The position numbers were made by a program, and so were the translations under genes. From contig JAMYWO010000166.1 of NCBI GenBank assembly GCA_024220525.1, forward strand, positions 14,752 through 39,807: a stretch of DNA of 25,056 nt, read 5' to 3'. Below, piece after piece: positions 17,266 to 25,056 of the stretch. Each line of letters opens with the position of its first letter. Position 1 is the first letter of the stretch. Source of the stretch: Cochliopodium minus (Eukaryota > Discosea > Himatismenida > Cochliopodiidae). Under the pieces are notes generated by a model, which searched no databases, was not told where the DNA came from, and saw only the letters and a program-made list of their open reading frames with translations.

Positions 17266-18607
17266 TCAGTTGAGAATGACCAAAGGAGATCTCTCCTTGA
17301 AACCAAAAACATCACTTTGTCTTCTAGACTGATACTTCTCTTGGATACCCAAAGATCTTTTTTCGAGTTCGGAGACCATACTTTGGGTGAGAGGTTTGAG
17401 TGAAAAGCCTTCTCCCTTGTTGGAAAGATCTCTCAATTTGAAATAGTATTGGGCGTAAGAAGAAGCGTCGACGGCGACAGCGAAAAATAAAGTACTTAAA
17501 AACACTCTTTCCATTTTGTTTAAATCTTTGATTGAAATGACATGAAATACCTATCAAACAAAATCAATATCAATATTAAAACATTAAATTGAATTTTGAA
17601 GATAAATGATTAAAGATAACAAGTTTATAAAGAAAACATGAAAATGTTAAGATCGAATAAATAGGTTATACATTTTTGAAATCACGGTTCCAGACTGCAA
17701 GATCTTCCCATACTTTAGATGCTAGACATAATGCTGAAAGAAAAGAAATGAAATGAAATGAAATTAATATAGAAAGATAATGTAAAGGAAATTTGAAAGT
17801 AAGAAAGAGAAAGAATTATTTACCTTGTAAAAGCAAGATTTTCCTATTATTTTTTAAATATGATTAGAAATTCAAGAAATAAGGGTTTGATAAATTTCAT
17901 CTCTTACCAATTAAGTGGAGATAATCTCAATTTGCTTTTGGATTCTAATCTTTCGAGATATACAAGACTCATCACAACTGTTTCAGATGCCAATTTACCA
18001 ATATTATAAATACTATTTCGTTAAAAAAAAAAGGATAAGGTTAATATTTGTAAAATATTCGAAAATTTATTTTGTAGAAATCTTTCATTTTCTTACTTTG
18101 TTATCAATTTTGATATTTCAGTGGTTGTTGGATGTGAAACTCTTTCATTTTGATCATATTTTGTGAGATAAAACATATCAAATGGATCATTCTTGTATCC
18201 ATTCTTGAGATTTTTATCTATCATTGTTTTCATTGCTATTGCCAATCTGTAGATTTGAAAGAAAAATTAATAAAATAATTTTTTTCTTCTTTGAGGGGAT
18301 TTATATTTGGAAAAAGAAAATATTTTCATGTTTTTTTTTTTACGTTTCGATCAAATCATCAACATTTGGATATGAAATAGTATTTTGAACAAACTATTGG
18401 AAAAATATTATTTTTGTTTGATTAATTTTTGGTGTATTTTAAATTATTAGATCTAAAAAATAGAAATGTAATTACAATAGTAGAAGTTGAATTTGATCTC
18501 AAATGATATGGATTGACCCAATTTTCATCTTGTGGAACCTCTTCTTCCTTATCTTCTCCCAAATCCATATCTCCCATTAAAATAGGTTCAAAATGATCGT
18601 CTTCCAT
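17266..18607 (-). CDS. Cyclin Y-family cyclin
   Basis: Seven exons: 18607-18476, 18393-18344, 18246-18097, 18012-17908, 17843-17824, 17733-17672 and 17550-17266; 267 aa, phases all close. The cyclin box (about 100-210) reads IYNIGKLASETVVMSLVYLE, RLSPLNWKILLLQALCLASK, VWEDLAVWNRDF, then MERVFLS...DASSYAQYYFKLRDL. This follows cyclin Y closely ([49 protein letters not shown]), including the C-terminal LEPLS and KYxxRRxS region seen here as LKPLTQSMVSELEKRS and EKYQSRRQS. In animals cyclin Y activates CDK14/CDK16 at membranes and binds 14-3-3. The N-terminus is acidic (MEDDHFEPILMGDMDLGEDK) and lacks the MGN myristoylation start of animal cyclin Y. Exon 5 is a 20-nt microexon inside the cyclin box. 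Confidence 0.88.
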
Positions 18608-18956
18608 TGTATTTATTAATTTTGTTTTAAAATAAGAGAATTTTATATTTCAATTTTTTTTATTTATTTTTTTTTTAATTATTTTTTATTTAAATAATTA
18701 AATTTGCTTTGAAAAGAATGTTAAATTGATTGATTAATTCGTAAAGAATTGATTGTTATTCAAATTTCTTTTGTGAATTAAATTTTTTTTTGAATGAATC
18801 TTTGAGGGGAAATATTAAATATTTTCAAAATCTTTGAGATTCAAAAATATTTATTTTTATTTTCCTTCTATCTTTTGTAATTCAATCTTAAATTTAAAGA
18901 AGAATCATTAACTCTTGCACACCTTTGAAGGATAATTAATTTTTTTTTTTTTCCGG
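18608..18956. other. Intergenic gap, channel stop to cyclin start
   Basis: 349 bp of AT-rich sequence between two minus-strand genes. It should contain the channel 3' UTR and the cyclin promoter. I see nothing else in it: no frame with splice sites, no repeat beyond homopolymer runs. Confidence 0.5.
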
Positions 18957-20684
18957 TCAATTTATGGAATTTAAAGAATCCTGATTGGGAGCCATCAAAT
19001 CCATGGGATCCAAGAAACCAGATCCATCTGTATCCAATTGATTGAATTGCTTTTTGATTTTCTGGATGGTTTTTTGATCACAATGCCCCAATTCAACAAG
19101 CTTATACTCTAAAAACTCGTGGATGTCAACTCTGTTATCATTATCCTGATCCATGAAACCAATCAAATCAACTTTAATCAAAAAAAAAAAAAGAAAAGAA
19201 AAAATTGTTTAATTAATATAAAAAATAAAAATTTGAATCTCTTTTTTAAAACCTGTAAACTTTTTGTGAAGGATTTTCTCATAAGCTTTTTTTTGTTCCA
19301 TTTCTACGAAAATATTCGAAAAATAACCCATACTTGCTACGAACAAGACAGTTCCAATCAAAACAAAAGGTATGTTCACTGCACGCCCGAGTGTTGTTTT
19401 AGGAACTTTTTAAAATAGAAAAAAAATTATTTCAAAAGCAATTTTAAAATTTTGAAAAGAAATGTTGAAAAAAAATTTTAAATAACAGAAAGGTAAGTAC
19501 CAACATCTCCATATCCAACTGTAGAACAAGTTACAACACAAAAATATAAAGATTCTATAAAACTCCAATTCCTTTTAATTTACAGAAATTAAATTCATTT
19601 AAAATTTAAAAAACATTGAAAATATAAAATTAAGTTTTTAAATTAAATTAAAAAAATTTACTCAACATAAGCAAAAAATAATGTCCCAAATGTAAAAATG
19701 ATTAGAACTATCAAACAATGCCAAAGAAATTTTTTTGTTGCACCTTTATTAAATAAATCAGAATCTTCTATGTCTTGTCCTGAGTCCATCATCATTTCCT
19801 GAAAGTATGTGTGAGAAAGTTTAAAAACATACTGATTAAAAGTTTATTTTTTTACCATTTTAATAAATAATGCTTCTTGTTTTGCGGCAATATAATTACT
19901 TATAATACCCTTCATTGATAAAAAATAAATTATTTTTTTAAAAACTTTTCGAAAAAAATTAATTACAAGAGAAAATCCAATAATTCCTTTAAAAAAAACA
20001 AAATAATAAAAAGTGTAAAAAAAAAAAAATTTTTTTGTTTTTTTACCCATAGATATTAAAATAAATAAAATGGCCACAATTCTCGTATAATTTTTGGTTG
20101 GATGATGACCTTATTGGTTATTAGTTTTTTTACATAACTTTAAATTTTATTTAAATACCTCCGTATCCCACAGTGGTCACTTTTTTAAAATAAAAGAAGA
20201 AATATAAAAATAAGATGAATTCTTTCTCAAATATTTTACTTGTGATAACCTTGATATGGGATTTAATTGGAGAATATAAATAAATTGAAATTGATTTTTT
20301 TATTTTTTTAATACTCACAGAAAAATACATTCCATTTAATACAGACCAATGTTCAGTTAAACAAAAAAATAATGAACAGAATAATATGTAGGCTATCACG
20401 AAGATGATCGCCAATAAAATCATTTTGGTGTTTCCCTTTACATCAATTGAGATCTCTTCTTGTTTTTCTTCAACCGATGACATATCTATGGGTGTATCTT
20501 GCATATTTGGTGTAGTAGTGGGTGCTTGTGGCATATTGTTGTGATATAACGAGAATCTCCTCTGCATATTATTCGATCCCATTCTTTGTTGCATCGATGG
20601 TCTTCTATTCATCATAGATGGTCTTCTTATATCATTTTCTTGGCTCTTCCTCTGATTTTTGAGTAGCATAATTTCCTCTGACAT
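18957..20684 (-). CDS. Two-pore K+ channel with C-terminal EF-hands (TPK/KCO type)
   Basis: Eight exons: 20684-20315, 20179-20159, 20109-20047, 19986-19856, 19798-19662, 19571-19501, 19405-19253 and 19171-18957; 386 aa, all phases close. Order: cytosolic N-terminus with RRPSMM, RRPSMQ and RRFSLY (about 20-48); TM1 (MILLAIIFVIAYILF); pore 1 MYFSVMTTVGYGG; TM2 (VAILFILISMGIIGFSLV); TM3 (LIVLIIFTFGTLFF); pore 2 LYFCVVTCSTVGYGD followed by VPKTTLGR; TM4 (PFVLIGTVLFVASMGYFS); two EF-hands with loops DQDNDNRVDIHE and DTDGSGFLDPMD. That is the layout of plant TPK1: Ca2+-activated, K+-selective vacuolar channels whose N-terminal RxxS site binds 14-3-3. The segment EFLEYKLVELGHCD matches the TPK EF linker. 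The first filter is GYGG, the second GYGD. The 21-nt second exon encodes almost only the first filter. Location in this cell (vacuole or plasma membrane) is not shown. Confidence 0.93.
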
Positions 20685-21202
20685 TTTTTATTTTATATTT
20701 TTCATCAATTTTAAAAATAAAAAACCCAAGCTTCAAAGAATTAAAAAAATTTATTTATTGAATAAAAGTATTCAATTGTATATAATTCATCAATCGGCAA
20801 GTGTATTTCTTAATTTATTTTTTTTTCATTCAGTATAAATATATTCTTTTTAAACTAAAGCCATAAATAAAGATCTTCAAAAGTATTTAATTGAATCAAT
20901 CAGTATCTATCCTTGAATCTATCCTTTGTTTATTACAAAGAATATAATTGAAATAATCTTACTTTAAAAAAATAATTAAGAAGATTGAAATTTGATGGAA
21001 AATTAAATCAGATTATACCATCTATATGATCATCACAAACATTAATCCACTTTAAATTAATTGAAATAAACATAATCATCCTTTATACCTTTAATATTAA
21101 ATATCAATTTTAAAAATAAGATATTCTATGTCCAATTGAACCTTGTCCAATCAATATCAAAGAGAATAATCCAATAATATTTATTGAGCAGAAATAAAAA
21201 AA
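20685..21202. promoter_or_regulatory. Divergent intergenic region, K+ channel / G6PD
   Basis: 518 bp between the channel ATG (minus) and the G6PD ATG (plus), the longest gene-free stretch in the window. It is AT-rich, without coding frames. Several short ATCAAT/ATTGAT words recur (for example near 20889, 20897 and 21151), and a CCAAT-containing word (TCCAATTGAACC) lies near 21130. These are unproven as regulatory sites. Confidence 0.4.
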
Positions 21203-24076
21203 ATGAAGGAGAAAATTTTATTGATATTTTTTTTGCTTTCAACCCTTTTGATTGTATCGAATTGTACAAAAGACAATAATGAAGAGGATGAATCATTGAC
21301 AATATTCATCTTAGGAGCATCAGGAGATCTGGCAAAGAGAAAGACATATCCATCCTTCCTGCAAACATACACAGAGAAATTGTTACCAAAGAGATTTAAT
21401 ATAGTGGGGATATCAAGGCAAGAAAATTAAAAAAATTATAAATAAAAAAATTAAAAATTAATAAATTAAAATGAATTTAAAATGGATTCAAATTTATTAA
21501 TTTCTTTTTAAAGATCTAAAATTACTATTGAATCTATCACTTCTTTTTTTCCAAAACTTCAAGACGAAACAAAGAAAGAGTTTTTGGATCACTGCAGCTT
21601 CTATGAGGGAGGGTTCACGAAAGAGGTGTTGAGTAAGATAAGAGAGGAGTTAAGAGGAAAGGAGTCCAAGGTGAGAAACAACAGAATTTTCATTTTGGCA
21701 TTGCCTCCTTCTGCCTTTTATTCTTCTACTTTGGCACTCAAAGTAAAAAAATTTTTAAACCATATTTTTATTTTATTTTGAATTTTTTTTTAAAATAATT
21801 TTGAATTTATTTTTAAATAAATTAATCATTAATTTTTTTTTTTCAAAATTAGGAATCTGGTTTATTGGATGAAAATGAAGAAGCAGGTGTAGGATGGAGA
21901 AGAGTTGTAGTTGAGAAACCAATTGGTAAACAATGAAAAAAAAAAAAAATTATTTTTTTTTTGTTTTATTTTTTACTTTAAATATTTTTAAACTTTTATT
22001 TTTATTTTTATTTTTATTTTTATTTTTATTTTTATTTACATTATATTTTTTAATTAGGACATGATACAGAAAGCAGTAAAGAAATAGTAAAGAAAATATC
22101 GAGCGTTTTGAGGGAAGATCAGACATACCGCATTGATCACTACTTGGGTAAAGAAGTTCTACAAACTCTTGTCAAAACTCGTTTCGAAAATTCTATATTC
22201 GAGCCTCTTTGGAACAAAGACCATATTTCCAAAGTAGAAATCTCTTTTCAAGAATCGATTGGTATTTTTAGTTTTATTTTGAAAAAAAAATTTTTTTAAT
22301 CAATTTTATTTTTTGTTTTTAATTATCTTATTTATCTTAATTAATTTTTTTGTTAATTTAATTTTTTTGTTAATTTATTTTTTATTTTTCAATTTTTTTA
22401 TTTTTCTTTTTTCATATCATTTCTCATTTTATATTTGAACTAATTTTTTGTTTAACTTATTTATTTCTGTATATTTATTTTTCATTTCATTTCAAATCTT
22501 TTTTTTCTTTTTAAAACAACAAAAAGACCATCATGCATTTTACATGTAAAATTTTTAATTTCAAACTTATTTATTTCCGCTTTTCATTTCATTCCAAATA
22601 ATTTTATTTTTTTTTTGCGTTATAATATTTTCATTTTCAATCTATTTATTTTTTGTTTTTCATTTTAATAAACTTATTTATTTCTGTATATTTCATTTTA
22701 AAATTTTTTTTTTCATTTTCAATTTTTTTTTTTATCAATTTATTCTGTTTTATTTTCCATTTAATTTTTTAAATTTTTGAAGGAATTGAAGGAAGAGGAT
22801 ATTTTGATGAAAGTGGGATTATAAGAGACGTGGTTCAAAACCATTTGTTGCAGATGTTTGCGCTTGTAGCTATGGAAAGACCTTCTAACATTTCTGACCC
22901 TTCTTCCATCACCGATGAAAAAGCAAGAGTCCTCCTTTCCGTTTCTCCTTTTACTCCTGATACTTCTGGTAAAATTTTTTTTTTATTTTTTTAAGTATTT
23001 TTTTGGATCATTTTTGTTTATTTGTTATTTTAATTGATTGAAATTTCCATTAAATTTTAATTTTTAATTATTTAGTTTATTTTTGTTTATTTTTGTTTTA
23101 TTTTTATTTATTTTTTTCATTATTTTTAGTTTATATTTATTTCTTAATATTTTTTTTTATTTTTTTGTTAAAATTTATACAAGTTTAATTTCAATCTTTT
23201 TATTTTTTTTTTCATTATTTTTAGTTTATTTTTATTTCTTAATATTTTTGTTTGATAACTAAAAGTTTTTTTTTTTTATAATATTATTTTTTTTTAATCA
23301 ATTTTAATAGTTGCGGGACAATATCACAATTATCAAGAAGAACCAAACATAGCAAAGGACAGTAACACAGAAACTTTCTTCGCAACAGTGATATACCCCA
23401 ACACCGAAAGGTGGAGAGGGGTTCCCTTCGTACTCAAAGCTGCAAAAGCTCTCAATGAAAAACTCGTAGAAATAAGGATTTCTTTTAAAAATAACTTTCA
23501 AAATCAAAACCAAAATCAATTAGTATTTAAAGTTCAAGTAAAACAAAATTAATCTTTTTTCTTTTCATTTTTTTTTTAATATTACTTTATTTTATTTTTA
23601 ATTTTTATTTAATTTGTTTATTTTATTTTTCTTTTTATTTTTTATTTTTTTTTATTTTTTTATTTTATTTTTTATTTTTTATTTTTTTTTATTATTTGTT
23701 CATTTTATTTTATTTTTTAAAGCCAAACGAATCCGTTTATTTCGAAAACATTGTTGTGAAGAGTCCTGGGCTTTCTGATCATTCTGCTGGAGTTCCTCTC
23801 CTCTTTTCTTACAAAAATACATTCCCAAACGTCACAATACCAGACGCATACGCCAAACTTTACTTGGATGTTGTAAAGGGGAACCAGTTTAACTTTGTAC
23901 GTGATGATGAGTTGATTGCTTCTTGGGAAATAGTAACTCCTTATTTGAAATATTTGAAGGAGAAAAATGTGAAGCCTGTTTCTTACCAATTCGGGTCAAA
24001 GGGACCTGAGTACAACCATCTCATTAAAGAAAACCAAAACAAACAAATCTTTCAAACAGAAGACATTTTAAATTAA
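21203..24076 (+). CDS. G6PD: Glucose-6-phosphate dehydrogenase with N-terminal signal sequence
   Basis: Oxidises glucose 6-phosphate to 6-phosphogluconolactone, making NADPH for the oxidative pentose phosphate pathway. Seven exons: 21203-21417, 21514-21742, 21853-21925, 22058-22261, 22783-22969, 23311-23537, 23723-24076. Motifs in order: NADP-binding [40 protein letters not shown], catalytic [24 protein letters not shown] then QNHLLQM (catalytic His), [44 protein letters not shown], and FGSKGPE near the end. About 495 aa, the usual length. Residues 1-20 ([20 protein letters not shown]) look like an ER signal peptide, and no internal Met precedes the NADP site; there is no C-terminal KDEL. Intron 1 has a GC donor. 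Exon 5 carries one extra A in an A6 run (22918-22923), so SITDEK and ARVLLSVS lie in different frames: an assembly error, an allele or a real break. Confidence 0.93.
21418..21513 (+). other. GC-AG intron of G6PD
   Basis: Exon 1 ends TCAAG and the next bases are GCAAGA; exon 2 begins ATCTAAAATT after CTTTTTAAAG. Only a GC-AG splice restores the conserved VGISRSKIT (family VGYARSKLT). Flanking exon-side AAG and intron GCAAGA strongly pair with U1, as usual for GC donors. All other introns modelled here use GT. Confidence 0.8.
21986..22040. repeat. (TTTTTA)n microsatellite in G6PD intron 3
   Basis: A hexamer ATTTTT is repeated about seven to eight times at the 3' end of the 132-bp intron before exon 4. 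It may serve as polypyrimidine tract. No other feature. Confidence 0.6.
22262..22782 (+). repeat. 521-bp G6PD intron 4 with degenerate ~107-bp tandem repeat
   Basis: The longest G6PD intron. The phrase AACTTATTTATTTC recurs near 22455, 22565 and 22671 (spacing about 106-110 bp), each followed by TTTTCATTTCATTT-like sequence, so the middle of the intron looks like three or so diverged tandem copies. A perfect 16-bp palindrome ATTTTACATGTAAAAT lies at 22537-22552. No coding frame. Confidence 0.5.
22970..23310 (+). other. G6PD intron 5
   Basis: A 341-bp T-rich GT-AG intron (GTAAAA ... TTTTAATAG). Runs such as TTTTTCATTATTTTTAGTTTAT occur twice (near 23115 and 23210), about 95 bp apart, again hinting at internal tandem duplication. 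Nothing else is seen. Confidence 0.6.
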
Positions 24077-24111
24077 AAAAAAAAAAAAAAATTTATTTTT
24101 TATTTTTTATA
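24077..24111. terminator. 35-bp convergent 3' junction of G6PD and ferredoxin reductase
   Basis: The two stop codons face each other across 35 bp made of an A17 run followed by TTTATTTTTTATTTTTTAT. Both transcripts must end within or across the other gene's coding end, so 3' UTRs probably overlap. No separate poly(A) signal can be assigned to either strand. Confidence 0.5.
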
Positions 24112-24930
24112 TTAAATTATTGACAACATTTTTTCGATTGAATCTATTTTTTCTCTTGGTTTTCCAACCAAACTTCCGGCTTCTATTTCTGCGGCTTCGA
24201 TCTTTTTCCAACCATCATAATCAACATACTTTATATTTTTGTTTTTCAGGTACTCTTTCATGTCAAAAGCCTCCTTGTCTCTCACTATTTTTCCTTCATT
24301 CAAATCTTCCAAAAAAGATTCTACTGTTTCAACAGCATCAAAGTGATTCGTGCCAATAATACCATTAGATCCTTCAGTAAAAGAAAAAAAATAAGAAAAA
24401 AATAAATAAAATAAAAAATAAAAATCAAATAAAAATAAAAATAATAAAAATCAAATAAAAATAAAAATAATAAAAATAAAAAATAAAATAAAATAAAATA
24501 AAATAATAAAAATCAAAAATCAAAAATCAAAAAATTTTACCTCTTTTGCACCATCCTGTAGCATAAAATCCATAAAGAGGAGAACAATTTTGAAGATTGT
24601 CCAAAACACGACCTTTTTCATTTAAAATATTTCCCTTTTTATTGTTTATAGGAACGAGAGGATCAATCAAAGAAGACAAATAACCCACAGAACTCAAAAC
24701 AAGATCAACTTTCAAATTGAAAAAAGTGTTGGTAGGAAAATATTTAGGAGGATATTTTTCTAATACTTCCGCTTCTTTATTCCATTCATTTTTGACGAGT
24801 TCTATCGATGTGATTCTTTTCTGTCCTTCTTTGTCTCTTTTTTCTGAGAGGAACTTTACAGGAGAATATCCGAAATGGAAATAAACATATTTTTTATCAT
24901 CGTTCAAATCTTGTTGAAAATCATTTTTTT
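24112..24930 (-). CDS. Ferredoxin/adrenodoxin-NADP+ reductase, last two exons (5' part off right edge)
   Basis: The mitochondrial FAD enzyme (FDXR in animals, Arh1 in yeast) passes electrons from NADPH to ferredoxin for Fe-S cluster synthesis. The visible exons are 24930-24541 and 24371-24112, about 215 C-terminal residues; the upstream intron runs past the window end. VYFHFGYSPVKFL, DLVLSSVGYLSSLIDP, GRVLDN and the signature GWCKRGSNGIIGTNHFDAVE (family GWxKRGPxGVIxTTxxDA) are clear, as is the end DYDGWKKIEAAEI...GKPREKI. Human FDXR has GWVKRGPTGVI. A loop of about 15 residues (NEWNKEAEVLEKYPPKYF) between strands is longer than in bacteria. The stop is 35 bp from the convergent G6PD stop. 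The intron between the two exons is an AAAATAAT/AAAATCAAAT-rich tandem repeat. Confidence 0.93.
24372..24540. repeat. AT tandem repeats in ferredoxin reductase intron
   Basis: The 169-bp intron contains repeated AATAAAAATCAAATAAAAAT units (two full copies near 24415-24470), then (AAAAT)n near 24480-24505 and three copies of AAAAATC near 24508-24530. Read on the gene's strand it is a T-rich tract before the acceptor CTGAAG. Confidence 0.6.
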
Positions 24931-25056
24931 CTATTTTATTAAAATATATTAAAATAAATAAAAAAAAATAATTAAAAAATAATGAAATAAATAAAAAAAT
25001 AAAAATAATTTAAAAACAAAATAAATAAATCATAAAACAAAAATAAAAATCATAAT

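Noticed and set aside
20270-20320. GTGAGT at 20319 as the donor of channel exon 1
   Set aside because: It leaves the 21-nt exon out of frame (TGA first). The GTATTA donor four bases downstream gives MYFSVMTTVGYG.
22537-22552. Palindrome ATTTTACATGTAAAAT as a regulatory site
   Set aside because: It lies in an AT-rich intron where short perfect palindromes arise easily; there is no second copy or context.

Overview
The window is nuclear DNA of a very AT-rich, intron-dense, gene-dense unicellular eukaryote. Every recognisable gene is eukaryotic: PROPPIN, diaphanous-type formin, mitochondrial carrier family protein, thioredoxin-fold ER protein, F-box proteins, RCC1-repeat protein, cyclin Y-type cyclin, EF-hand two-pore K+ channel, G6PD and mitochondrial ferredoxin-NADP+ reductase. 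All but two genes are cut by AT-rich introns of about 50 to 520 bp, mostly starting GTAAA or GTATT and ending in AAAG, TAG or CAG. TAA, TAG and TGA all serve as stops, so the genetic code looks standard. ATGs are usually preceded by a short run of A. A mitochondrion is implied by the ferredoxin reductase and the carrier. I cannot place the lineage more exactly; a protist with large ankyrin-repeat genes and a plant-like TPK channel fits.

Layout, left to right: (1) minus-strand PROPPIN/WIPI autophagy gene running off the left edge (to 1775). (2) Minus-strand formin (2046-5213), divergent over 78 bp from (3) a plus-strand carrier-family gene (5292-6581). (4) A long minus-strand run: thioredoxin-fold/PDI-like gene (6662-8366), EF-hand/zinc-finger/F-box gene (8702-10611), a MITE-like inverted repeat (about 10752-10844), RCC1-repeat gene (10949-13039), intronless 21-repeat ankyrin gene (13070-15796), small membrane protein gene (15865-16384), short F-box gene (16730-17068), cyclin Y-like gene (17266-18607), two-pore K+ channel gene (18957-20684). 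(5) Plus-strand G6PD (21203-24076), divergent from the channel gene and convergent with (6) the minus-strand ferredoxin/adrenodoxin reductase gene, whose last two exons are present (24112-24930).

Gene models were built by hand from conserved motifs, splice signals and codon phase; in each multi-exon model the exon phases close exactly, except for one extra base in G6PD exon 5. The genes do not form one pathway. Local links are G6PD (NADPH producer) beside the NADPH-using ferredoxin reductase, three possible ubiquitin-adaptor-type genes (two F-box, one ankyrin), and a shared C-terminal module in the adjacent RCC1 and ankyrin proteins. I saw no tRNA, rRNA, CRISPR, viral element or large transposon.
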